A DNA stretch of 64,000 nt from Streptomyces sp. B21-105 (GTDB lineage Bacteria; Actinomycetota; Actinomycetes; Streptomycetales; Streptomycetaceae): assembly GCF_036898465.1 (NCBI RefSeq), contig NZ_JARUMJ010000001.1, positions 1,674,001-1,738,000 of the forward strand, in the 5' to 3' direction. The notes under the pieces were generated by a model. The model was not told where the DNA came from, did not search any database, and saw nothing but the letters and a program-made list of their open reading frames with translations. How positions within the stretch are numbered: position 1 is the stretch's first letter; every line of letters starts with the position of its first letter. Positions 51,098 through 58,266 of the stretch are shown piece by piece. The position numbers and the translations under genes are program-made.

Positions 51098-51151
51098 CCT
51101 ACGGCGGGCGACGGCGGGCCCGACGACAAGGGCTTCCTCGGCAAGCCCCGG
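51098..51151 (+). pseudogene. displaced RHS core fragment, right part
   Basis: GACGACAAGGGCTTCCTCGG and the following bases to CCCCGG match 45251-45282 of the RHS gene and encode PDDKGFLGKPR. It continues the fragment at 47286-47318 across the IS701-type element and stops abruptly at an ISL3 remnant; no toxin tip follows. Confidence 0.7.
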
Positions 51152-51191
51152 GTTAGCCCTGATTCGCCCTTCGGGTGGTGGTGTGGGTCTG

Positions 51192-51370
51192 TCAAACGAA
51201 CGGCTCTGTCCCATAGTCGGTGGTGACGCCGGGTAGTCGTCGGGGCAGGAGGATGCGGTGGCAGAGGAGGTCGAATCCGGCGCGTCCATGCATCTGTCTC
51301 ATGATCCTTTTGGTGCGGTTGTTGACGCGCCTTCGGTGCGGCCGTTGCGGTAAGGCAAGGTAGAATGTCG
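51192..51370 (-). pseudogene. ISL3-family transposase C-terminal remnant
   Basis: The minus strand encodes TLPYRNGRTEG and, after a frameshift at about 51330, VNNRTKRIMRQMHGRAGFDL and LCHRILLPRRLPG. This is the hallmark tail of ISL3 transposases (GxxEGxNxKxKxIKRxxxGRAGF). The rest of the gene is gone. It begins directly at the broken end of the RHS core fragment. Confidence 0.75.
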
Positions 51371-51406
51371 CTTCCTTGCCCGGTGATCGTTTAGGATCCG
51401 GGGCTC

Positions 51407-52225
51407 GTGGCTCGTGATCATGTGGTGGGGGAAGGCTTCCCGGAGCTGATACGGATCGGCGCGTTGACGCGGGCGTTCACGCCGGAGCTGGTGGACTTCG
51501 CGATCGAGGAGGCCGGTGCGCGGGAACGCGCGGTGAAGTCGTTGCCCGCGCGGCTGGTGGTCTACTTCACCCTCGCCATGTGGCTGTTCACCTCGGTCGG
51601 TTACGGCGGGGTGCTGCGGGAGCTGGTGCAGCACTGGCCGCTCGAGCGGGGCGAGAAGTGGCGTCCGGCATCGACAGGGTCGCTGACCAAGGCCCGCTCC
51701 CGGCTGGGGGCGGGGACGCTTCGGGTGCTGTTCGACCGGGTGCGCGGAGCACAGGGCACGCCGGCCACGATCGGGGTGTTCTGGCGGAACCTGCGTCTGA
51801 CCTCGCTGGACGGCACCACCTTCAACGTCCCCGACAGTGCGGCGAACTCCGCCGCGTACACCCGGCCTGTGACCGAGGCCCGGCAGGGATCCTATCCACA
51901 GGTGCGGCTGCTGGCCCTGGTCGAGTGCAGCACCCTGGCCGTGATCGCAGCGATCTTCGACTCCCTGGCGGTCGGCGAACGCACCCTGGCCACACGCCTG
52001 TTGCCGATGATCGAGCGGGGCACGCTGCTGCCGACCGACCGGGGCTTCCCCTCCTACGACCTGTTCACCGCAGCCGCGGGCCGGGGCGCTGATCTGTTGC
52101 GGCGCGCGAGCGCGTCGTTCGCCCTGCCCGTCATCGAGGTACTTCACGACGGCACCTGTCTCTCCCGCCTCAACGGGCCACGCGGACAGCGCATCACCGT
52201 CCGGGTGATCGACTACACCGTGCAG
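51407..52225 (+). pseudogene. IS4-family transposase, 3'-truncated
   Basis: GTG 51407 opens the IS4 N-terminal domain (RIGALTRAFTPELVDFAIEE, VYFTLAMWLFTSVGYGGVLR) and the first DDE block (LRLTSLDGTTFNVPD). The second Asp is in LLPTDRGFPSYDLF. Homology ends near VRVIDYTVQ at about 52225, before the catalytic Glu, where a foreign transposase tail begins in another frame. Not functional. Confidence 0.8.
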
Positions 52226-52226
52226 C

Positions 52227-52316
52227 CCCATCGAGTTCGAGGAGAAGCACTACGCCAACCAGGCGACGGCCGAACAGGTGAACCTGAACCCCCATCAACC
52301 CGCCCTGACCAGCTAG
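52227..52316 (+). pseudogene. IS3-family transposase (OrfB) C-terminal remnant
   Basis: The frame from 52227 reads PIEFEEKHYANQATAEQVNL then NPHQPALTS and stops at 52314-52316. This is the characteristic tail of actinobacterial IS3-group OrfB proteins (SPxxFE...QPALTS). It is joined to the broken IS4 gene in a different frame. Confidence 0.65.
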
Positions 52317-52359
52317 TCAGCACCTCCCGCACAGCGGGGGAGCCTCACTCTCCGATGAC

Positions 52360-52536
52360 GTGCGCGAGCGGCTCGCCCTGGCCCTCGCCGATGCCTGCAA
52401 CGACCCCTACGCCTCCACCACCCCCTTCGGCGAGGACGACAATGTCATGCGCATCCTCGTCCTCCCCGACGTCATGGCCGTCCTCCTCGTCACCAGCGCA
52501 CTCGGCACCGTCCGCGTCGTCCAGATCGACCACTGA
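52360..52536 (+). pseudogene. RelE/ParE-like toxin C-terminal fragment
   Basis: From GTG 52360 about 58 codons read VRERLALALADACNDPYAST, TPFGEDDNVMRILVLPDVMA, VLLVTSALGTVRVVQIDH. This resembles the last two-thirds of small actinobacterial RelE/ParE-like proteins (DPxxxTxPYGxDD...ILQI). The normal N-terminus and a partner antitoxin are missing. Could be an intact small gene, but the IS3 remnant abuts its 5' side. Confidence 0.45.
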
Positions 52537-52673
52537 TCTCGCCACTGCTGCCTGTCGGCAACACTGACGGCAACCGGACCCGTCAACGGCGTACGCCGGC
52601 GAACTTCCGCGGACTCACCGAACGGTACTGACCTGCGAGAACGCTGGTGAAAGGGATCCGTACAGCACACAGC

Positions 52674-53045
52674 GGCTGGCAGTTGCTCCACTGCCAACGC
52701 ACCAGTCTCCGCCGGTCGGAATCCCGCTGCTGCCACATATGACAGCGCGGCCGGCCCAAGCACCCGAGCGACCGGAAGAGCCTCCCCGGCCAAGGCGCTA
52801 TCCAAAATGGCCGCCACCGGCAGTCTCTCCAGTGCGTCACGGACGATCCGGGCGGCACTGTCACTCGGCGCGGTCACGATCGCTGATCCGCCCAGAACGA
52901 CCACTCCGACCCAGCCGACCGGGCACAGACCGGACCGCGGGGAGACCACCACGTTCACACCGCCCGGCTGGGCGAACGACACCGGCACCTGGGCCAGGTG
53001 CTCCCAGAGCCCACGGGCTCGAACCACCAACGAACCAATCGACAT
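52674..53045 (-). pseudogene. GNAT-type acetyltransferase gene, 3'-truncated
   Basis: ATG 53045 opens MSIGSLVVRARGLWEHL, then VSPRSGLCPVGWVGVVVLGG, SAIVTAPSDSAARIVRDALE and VLGPAALSYVAAAGFRP, the N-terminal region of a Streptomyces GNAT-family protein. The homology breaks near EQLPA at about 52674; the catalytic GNAT domain is absent. The frame beyond is the antisense of IS debris. The break marks the right edge of the mobile region. The missing 3' part is not found at the left edge in this window. Confidence 0.6.
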
Positions 53046-53268
53046 GGTCCCGATCCTGCCAGCCGAAGCAAGCTGCTGACCTGGGAATTCACGAGAGGCG
53101 CCAGTAGCAGCTGAGGCGCGGCGAAAACTCTATCGACGTCGCACTCGGGCGACCGGAGCGACTGAGATCACATGAGATAGACAACTGCAGTCTGTCCTGT
53201 GACTGTGCGGACGGCTGGGGCGTCGCGAGCGCCGGAGGTGCGACGCGGCAGCCCCTTAGGCTGCGGAC

Positions 53269-54186
53269 ATGACATCCGCGAGCCGTTCGGACAGCACCCC
53301 ACCCGCCACCACGCCCATCACCACACCGGCCGCCGCACCCACCGACTCACCCACCGCCGCACCCGGTGCCCCGGACGGCGCCTCGCCCGTCTCCTCCTCC
53401 GCTCCCGGAACCTCGGACGACTACCTGGCCGAGCTGTTCTCGCTGGACGGCCGGGTGGCGGTGGTGACCGGCGGCAGCTCGGGAATCGGGCGGGGCATAG
53501 CGGTGGCTCTGGCGCGTGCGGGGGCGCGCGTGGTGATCGTGGCGCGCAAGGAGGCGGAGCTGGCCGCGACGGTCGACGAACTGGCGGCGGACGGCTGCCG
53601 GGCGGCCTGGGTGAGCGGCGATCTCAGCACCCGCGACGGGGTGCGCACGGCGGCGGAGCAGGCGACGCGGGCGTTCGGCGAGCCCGACATCCTCGTCAAC
53701 AGCGCCGGAATCAACCTGCGGCCGCCGATGGACGAGCTGGACGAGCACGTCTGGGACACCACGATGGCGGTGAACCTCGAGGCGCCCTACCTCCTGGGCC
53801 GGTGGTTCGGGCCCGGCATGGCGGAGCGGGGCTTCGGACGGATCATCCACATCACCTCGCAGCAGGCGCACCGCGCGTTCGTCCAGAGCGGCGCGTACGG
53901 GGTGTCGAAGGGAGCGCTGGAGTCACTGGCCCGGTCGCAGGCGGAGGCCTGGTCGCCGTACGGCGTCACCTGCAACACACTGGTGCCCGGCTTCGTCATG
54001 ACCCCGCTCAACGCGCGGCTGTCGTCCGACCCGGACCGGGTGGCGGCCCTGGCCGCGCGCACGATGGTCGGACGCAACGGACTGGCCGAGGACTTCGCGG
54101 GAGCGGCGGTCTTCCTCGCGAGCCGCGCCTCCGGCTACGTCACCGGGCAGTCGATCTTCGTCGACGGCGGCTTCTCCGTCCACTGA
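53269..54186 (+). CDS. SDR family oxidoreductase with disordered N-terminus
   Basis: 305 aa from ATG 53269. The first 55 residues are Thr/Pro/Ala/Ser-rich and probably disordered; a later start would remove them, but ATG 53269 is the first in frame. The SDR core has VAVVTGGSSGIGRGIAVALA, ILVNSAGINLRPPMDELDE, HITSQQAHRAFVQSGAYGVS (catalytic Ser, Tyr), Lys in SKGALE, and ends GYVTGQSIFVDGGFSVH. Gluconate or sugar-alcohol dehydrogenase-like; substrate unknown. Convergent with the amidotransferase gene. Confidence 0.87.
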   Translation: MTSASRSDSTPPATTPITTPAAAPTDSPTAAPGAPDGASPVSSSAPGTSDDYLAELFSLDGRVAVVTGGSSGIGRGIAVALARAGARVVIVARKEAELAATVDELAADGCRAAWVSGDLSTRDGVRTAAEQATRAFGEPDILVNSAGINLRPPMDELDEHVWDTTMAVNLEAPYLLGRWFGPGMAERGFGRIIHITSQQAHRAFVQSGAYGVSKGALESLARSQAEAWSPYGVTCNTLVPGFVMTPLNARLSSDPDRVAALAARTMVGRNGLAEDFAGAAVFLASRASGYVTGQSIFVDGGFSVH

Positions 54187-54264
54187 GCGCGCGTCCCCGG
54201 TTGAGCGCGCGTCCCCCGTGCGCCGCCGGGGCCGGGCCCGGTCGCGCGCGGGGGACGTCACGCG

Positions 54265-55104
54265 TCAAGCCGCCAGTGGGGTGAAGGGGACGATCTCGTC
54301 CGCACCGGGCTGCACCACTCCGTAGGTGCTCTCGGGGACCTTGTTCCAGGCGCCGGGCAGATCACCCAGCGGTTCCGAGACGATCAGCCGGGTCTCGTCG
54401 GAGACCTCGCGCAGGAACGCCATGTCGGGGTGGAGCGACCGGAGCGTCTCCACCCGGGTGCTGTAGAAGAGCGACCTGGACTCTCCCTGGCTGGAGTACC
54501 GGAAGGCCCACAGCCGTTCGCCGTCGGTCAAGGCGACCGTCATCTGCAGCGGATACTCCACGCCGTGCGCGTGGCCGACCCGTTCGACCAGGCCCGCCAT
54601 CCGGGCCACGGCGCCCGGCGGATCCTCCTCCAGGCCCAGGGTGAGCGCCAGGTAGAACATCAGCTCCGAGTCCGTCGACCCCTCGATGTCGAGGAAGAGC
54701 CGCGGGTCGACGGCGAGGGCCAGGTCCCGGCGGACCCGGTGGAACTCGGCGATCGCCCCGTTGTGCATCCACATCCAGCGTCCGTTCCGGAACGGGTGCG
54801 AGTTGGTCTGCTGCACCGCCGTACCCGTAGAGGCCCGGATGTGGGCGAAGAACAGCGGCGAGCGGACGTGGCCGGCGATCTCCCGCAGGTTGCGGTTGCT
54901 CCAGGCGGGGCCGATCTCCCGGACGACCGCCGGGTTCCCGTCGTCCGCCTCGAGCCCGTACCAGCCGACGCCGAAGCCGTCGCCGTTCGTCGTCTCCACG
55001 CCCATCTTGGAGTGCAGACTCTGATCGATGAGCGAGTGCGCCGGCCGGTAGAGGATCGTTTCCAGCAGCACGGGCGTGCCCGAGTAGGCGAGCCAACGGC
55101 ACAT
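54265..55104 (-). CDS. class II glutamine amidotransferase (YafJ-like)
   Basis: 279 aa. Met is followed by Cys2 (MCRWLAYSG), the N-terminal nucleophile of Ntn-hydrolase amidotransferases. The substrate loop TTNGDGFGVGWYG, FFAHIRASTGTAVQQTNSHP and the NG pair in MWMHNGAIAEF complete the glutaminase site. There is no synthase domain, so ammonia must be passed to a partner or glutamine/gamma-glutamyl amides are hydrolysed (compare EgtC-type enzymes). No ergothioneine genes are adjacent. Confidence 0.87.
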   Translation of the reverse strand: MCRWLAYSGTPVLLETILYRPAHSLIDQSLHSKMGVETTNGDGFGVGWYGLEADDGNPAVVREIGPAWSNRNLREIAGHVRSPLFFAHIRASTGTAVQQTNSHPFRNGRWMWMHNGAIAEFHRVRRDLALAVDPRLFLDIEGSTDSELMFYLALTLGLEEDPPGAVARMAGLVERVGHAHGVEYPLQMTVALTDGERLWAFRYSSQGESRSLFYSTRVETLRSLHPDMAFLREVSDETRLIVSEPLGDLPGAWNKVPESTYGVVQPGADEIVPFTPLAA

Positions 55105-55143
55105 CGTCTACCGCCTTCCTGGAAGTGCCGAGCGATGCTCCGT

Positions 55144-55179
55144 CGCCATCGCCATCGCCATCGCCATCGCCGTCGCCGT
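55144..55179. repeat. hexanucleotide tandem repeat
   Basis: Four copies of CGCCAT followed by two of CGCCGT. The array ends exactly at the stop codon of the membrane protein gene at 55179-55607, between it and the amidotransferase start. Confidence 0.85.
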
Positions 55180-55607
55180 CACCTCAGCGACCTGTCCGGC
55201 TTCGCCACGCACAGAGCCCAGATGACGAACGCGGAGAACGCGATCATCACGACGGACCAGACCGGGTAGTACGGCAGGGACAGGAAGTTGGCGATGACGA
55301 TCAGGGCGGCGATGGCCACGCCCAGAACGCGCGCCCACATCGCTCCCGTGAACAGTCCCAGACTGACGATCACCGCGACCGCGCCCAGTGCGAGGTGGGT
55401 CCAGCCCCAGCCGGTGAGGTCGAACGCGAACACGTAGTCGCGGGTCGATACGAAGATGTCGTCCTCCGCGATCCCCATGATGCCGCGGAAGATGTCGAGC
55501 AGTCCGGCGAGCATGAGCGACACGGCGGCGAAGACCATCAGGCCCTCTGCCCACTGCTGCTTGGCGGTGTGCCGCTCGGCCGACGGCGTGTGGGTGGAGT
55601 GAGTCAT
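55179..55607 (-). CDS. DUF7144-type membrane protein
   Basis: 142 aa. After a polar N-terminus, QQWAEGLMVFAAVSLMLAGL starts the first of four hydrophobic helices; the others are around WTHLALGAVAVIVSLGLFTG, ARVLGVAIAALIVIANFLSL and SVVMIAFSAFVIWALCV. This matches a family of small actinobacterial four-helix membrane proteins (DUF7144) of unknown function. First of a minus-strand series of small envelope/stress genes, but each has its own gap and they need not be one operon. Confidence 0.78.
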   Translation of the reverse strand: MTHSTHTPSAERHTAKQQWAEGLMVFAAVSLMLAGLLDIFRGIMGIAEDDIFVSTRDYVFAFDLTGWGWTHLALGAVAVIVSLGLFTGAMWARVLGVAIAALIVIANFLSLPYYPVWSVVMIAFSAFVIWALCVAKPDRSLR

Positions 55608-55649
55608 CCCGGTGCCTCGATTCGTGTTGGTTCGGCGGAGTACGCCGGC

Positions 55650-56081
55650 TCAGCGGCGGGTGCCGCTCAGAACGAGTTGCTTGGCCTTGTCGAACTCCTC
55701 GTCGGTGATGTCGCCCCGGGCGCGGATCTCCGAGAGGCGGGCGAGTTCGTCGACGCTGCTGGAGGGACGGTCCGCGCCCTTCGCGGTCTCGCGGATGTAG
55801 CTGTCGAAGGCCTGCTGCTGCTCCTGCGCCTGCTTGATCTCCCTGCGTCCCATGTTCTTGCCGCGGGCGACCACGTACACGAACACGCCCAGGAAGGGCA
55901 GGACGACGCAGAACACCAGCCAGCCGGCCTTGGCCCAGCCACTGAGGTCGTCGTCGCGGAAGATGTCCATCACGACCCGGAACAGCAGCACGAACCACAT
56001 GATCCACAGGAAGAACACCATCATGGTCCAGAAGGCGCTCAGCAGCGGATAGTCGTACGCGAGGTAGGTGTCGCCACTCAT
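55650..56081 (-). CDS. PLDc_N plus SHOCT domain membrane protein
   Basis: ATG 56081 after GGAGGAGACAG; 143 aa. Two membrane helices (SAFWTMMVFFLWIMWFVLLF; WLVFCVVLPFLGVFVYVVAR) form a phospholipase-D-nuclease-N-terminal type hairpin. A Gln-rich linker follows, then a C-terminal SHOCT module LARLSEIRARGDITDEEFDK with AKQLVLSG. Such proteins are thought to oligomerise at the membrane. Common in Streptomyces, function unknown. Confidence 0.85.
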   Translation of the reverse strand: MSGDTYLAYDYPLLSAFWTMMVFFLWIMWFVLLFRVVMDIFRDDDLSGWAKAGWLVFCVVLPFLGVFVYVVARGKNMGRREIKQAQEQQQAFDSYIRETAKGADRPSSSVDELARLSEIRARGDITDEEFDKAKQLVLSGTRR

Positions 56082-56230
56082 CTGTCTCCTCCGTCCCGGG
56101 CTTGCGCCCGCCACCCGGCAGGCCGTTGCGTGCCGTTCTCAGACTGCGCGCCCGGGAGTGGATCGTCCTCACCCGGGGCGGGTGAGGAATGGCCGGGCGC
56201 CATGGCCGGCCCCCGGGCCGCGCCGATCGC

Positions 56231-56947
56231 TCAGGGACGGCCGGCCGGGGCCTGCGGAGCCGTCGCCGTGCGGGCCCCGCGCAGGGCCGCCCGCCAGGCG
56301 AAGGCGACGCCCGCCTCGACCAGTCCGAGCAGAACGAGCCACAGGCCGAGCAGCCTGGTCAGCGCGCGGGCCGACTCGGTGGGCAGCGCGAGCACCACGA
56401 TCCCGGCGACGACGGCGAACACCGCCGCGCCGATGACGACGCCCCGGTGCGGCAGGTCCTTGGCGGCGAGGGCGGTGTAGAGGGTGAGGATGCCCGACAC
56501 CAACCACAGGACGCCGACGATCAGCGAGAGCGCCGCGATGGTCTGCAGCGGGTGCCGCAGACACAGCACCCCGGCCACCACGTAGAGCATGGCCAGGAGG
56601 AGCCCGGTCACCCGTTCGCCGTGGTCGCCCCCGCCGAACGCGGTGACGAACCGGAACACGCCGGTCACCAGCAGGTACAGGCCGATGAGCACGGCGAGGA
56701 CGTGCAGGGTCTCGTCCGGCCAGACCAGGATCAGGATCCCCGGCACGAACGCCGCGATCGCCGACCCGAGGATCCACGTCCAGGAACGCCCGAGCACGCC
56801 CAGAACGTCGGCGGGGTCGCCGCCCGCGGGCCCCCGGGCCGCCCGGTCGTCGTCGCCCGGACGGTCGCGGCCGTCGGACAGCGGGTCGGGACCCTCGCCC
56901 GGGCGGTCGCGGCCGGACTGCGGTACGGAACCGTGCGGCACGCTCAT
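56231..56947 (-). CDS. HdeD family (DUF308) membrane protein
   Basis: ATG 56947 after GAGGAAGT; 238 aa. The N-terminal 50 residues are hydrophilic (Asp/Arg/Gly-rich). Six hydrophobic helices follow in three pairs, the DUF308 repeat: SWTWILGSAIAAFVPGILIL, LHVLAVLIGLYLLVTGVFRF, RVTGLLLAMLYVVAGVLCL, TIAALSLIVGVLWLVSGIL. HdeD in E. coli aids acid resistance; the role here is likely general stress. Same strand as the SHOCT gene with a 149-bp gap. Confidence 0.87.
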   Translation of the reverse strand: MSVPHGSVPQSGRDRPGEGPDPLSDGRDRPGDDDRAARGPAGGDPADVLGVLGRSWTWILGSAIAAFVPGILILVWPDETLHVLAVLIGLYLLVTGVFRFVTAFGGGDHGERVTGLLLAMLYVVAGVLCLRHPLQTIAALSLIVGVLWLVSGILTLYTALAAKDLPHRGVVIGAAVFAVVAGIVVLALPTESARALTRLLGLWLVLLGLVEAGVAFAWRAALRGARTATAPQAPAGRP

Positions 56948-56990
56948 GACTTCCTCCTCGCGCCCGGCCGGGGCGACACGCCCCGGCACC

Positions 56991-57188
56991 TCACTCGGGC
57001 AGTTGGCGCATCTCCATGACCCGCAGCCCCAGCGACTGGCAGCGGGCCAGCAGCCCGTACAGGTGCGCTTCGTCGATCACCCGCCCGAACAGAACCGTCT
57101 GGCCGGACATGACGACATGCTCCAGCTCCGGAAACGCCCTGGTCAGCGTGTCCGACATCTGTCCTTCCACACGGATCTCGTAGCGCAT
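56991..57188 (-). CDS. small conserved hypothetical protein (65 aa)
   Basis: ATG 57188; 65 aa: MRYEIRVEGQMSDTLTRAFP, ELEHVVMSGQTVLFGRVIDE, AHLYGLLARCQSLGLRVMEM. It folds plausibly as a beta-alpha-beta unit. Similar small proteins occur widely in Streptomyces near stress genes; no function is known. It lies 43 bp upstream of the HdeD gene and is probably co-transcribed with it. Confidence 0.7.
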   Translation of the reverse strand: MRYEIRVEGQMSDTLTRAFPELEHVVMSGQTVLFGRVIDEAHLYGLLARCQSLGLRVMEMRQLPE

Positions 57189-57390
57189 GAACTCGCTCCC
57201 CGGCCTGGGACAGGCGGACCGCGCCCTGTACCGCGATGGTCCGCCCCGGTGAAGCCCCGGGCCTCACCCGGTGCAGGTGAGTCGGCGTCCCGCCCGCGTC
57301 ATCGGGACCCCCGGAACGTCCACTCGCCCACTCGCCCACTCGCCGGCAGGTCCACTCGCCCCTGGTCCACTCGTCCACTCGCTCGTTCGC

Positions 57391-57440
57391 CAGTGCGTCA
57401 GTGCGTCAGTGCGTCAGTGCGTCAGTGCGTCAGTGCGTCA
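57391..57440. repeat. 8-bp tandem repeat over a stop codon
   Basis: CAGTGCGT is repeated six times without error from 57391 to 57438. The array covers the 3' end and stop codon of the membrane protein gene ending at 57430. Upstream, 57320-57390 is a degenerate CCACTCG-rich array. Confidence 0.9.
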
Positions 57441-57951
57441 GGAACAACTTGAAGGCGATGATCACCAGGCCGAGCACGAGGTTCACGGAGGCGCCGACGG
57501 ACACCAGACGCCAGGAGCCGCCGGCCCGACGTGCCGCGGCCGCCGACCAGCCCACCTGCCCGGCGACGGCGACCGACAGCGCGAGCCACAGCGTGCCCGA
57601 CAGGTCCAGGCCGAGCACCGGACTGACCGCCACGGCGACGGCCGGCGGTATCGCGGCCTTGACGATCGGCCACTCGTCGCGGCAGACCTGCAGCACGACC
57701 CGGCGGTCCAGGCTCCGCTCCGCCAGCCGTGCCCCGAACAGCTGGGCGTGCACATGCCCGACCCAGAACACGAGCCCCGTCAGCAACAGCAGCAGCACAA
57801 GCTCCAAACGCGGGAACGATCCCCACGCGCCCGCACCGACGACGACCGAAGCAGCCAGCATGGATCCGTAGACGCCCCCGGTGTAGTCGGCGGTGGCCCG
57901 GCGCTCCGCGGCGCGTGCCCGGGCCGCCTCCCGGTGTCCGGTCGCGGTCAT
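57430..57951 (-). CDS. membrane protein of unknown function
   Basis: ATG 57951; 173 aa. A basic N-terminus (HREAARARAAERRATADY) precedes about five hydrophobic helices, such as SMLAASVVVGAGAWGSF, LELVLLLLLTGLVFWVGHVH, AVAVAVSPVLGLDLSGTLWL and LGLVIIAFKLFLTH. Between the second and third is a conserved-looking RSLDRRVVLQVCRDEWPIVK segment. The last codons and stop come from an 8-bp tandem repeat, so copy-number change would alter the C-terminus. Confidence 0.72.
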   Translation of the reverse strand: MTATGHREAARARAAERRATADYTGGVYGSMLAASVVVGAGAWGSFPRLELVLLLLLTGLVFWVGHVHAQLFGARLAERSLDRRVVLQVCRDEWPIVKAAIPPAVAVAVSPVLGLDLSGTLWLALSVAVAGQVGWSAAAARRAGGSWRLVSVGASVNLVLGLVIIAFKLFLTH

Positions 57952-58266
57952 GCGGGCCTCCCTCGGCGATGGGACGACTCCGACGAGTTTCCAGGTCGCT
58001 CGGACCCGCAGGACGGTTTCAATGCGGGGCAGGTTTCGATACGGGGCAGGTTTCGATACGGGGCAGGGTCCCAGGTCCATCGAAGCGTGACGGTCCTGCC
58101 GGCGCTTCACCCGCCATGGGCGAGCCGTGGGCCAGACAGGCGAGCCAAGGGTCGAAAAAACGGCACCGTCCAGGCGCCGTCCCGGTGCCATCCAGACGCG
58201 CTCCAGGCGTCTCCCGCCACAGTCGGCGGGCGGCCTCGCCGCGGTCGGGGCCGGCCGGTCGCCCCG
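57952..58266. other. 315-bp gap with triple 17-bp repeat
   Basis: Three head-to-tail copies of a 17-bp unit lie at 58017-58067 (first TTTCAATGCGGGGCAGG, then twice TTTCGATACGGGGCAGG). The remainder holds short imperfect GGCGCCGTCC/CCAGGCG repeats downstream of the LuxR gene. No gene or clear terminator was recognised. Confidence 0.7.

Noticed and set aside
51299..52231. 310-codon minus-strand frame
   Set aside because: Antisense of the IS4 fragment; only its last 20 residues (the ISL3 tail) are meaningful and these are annotated separately.
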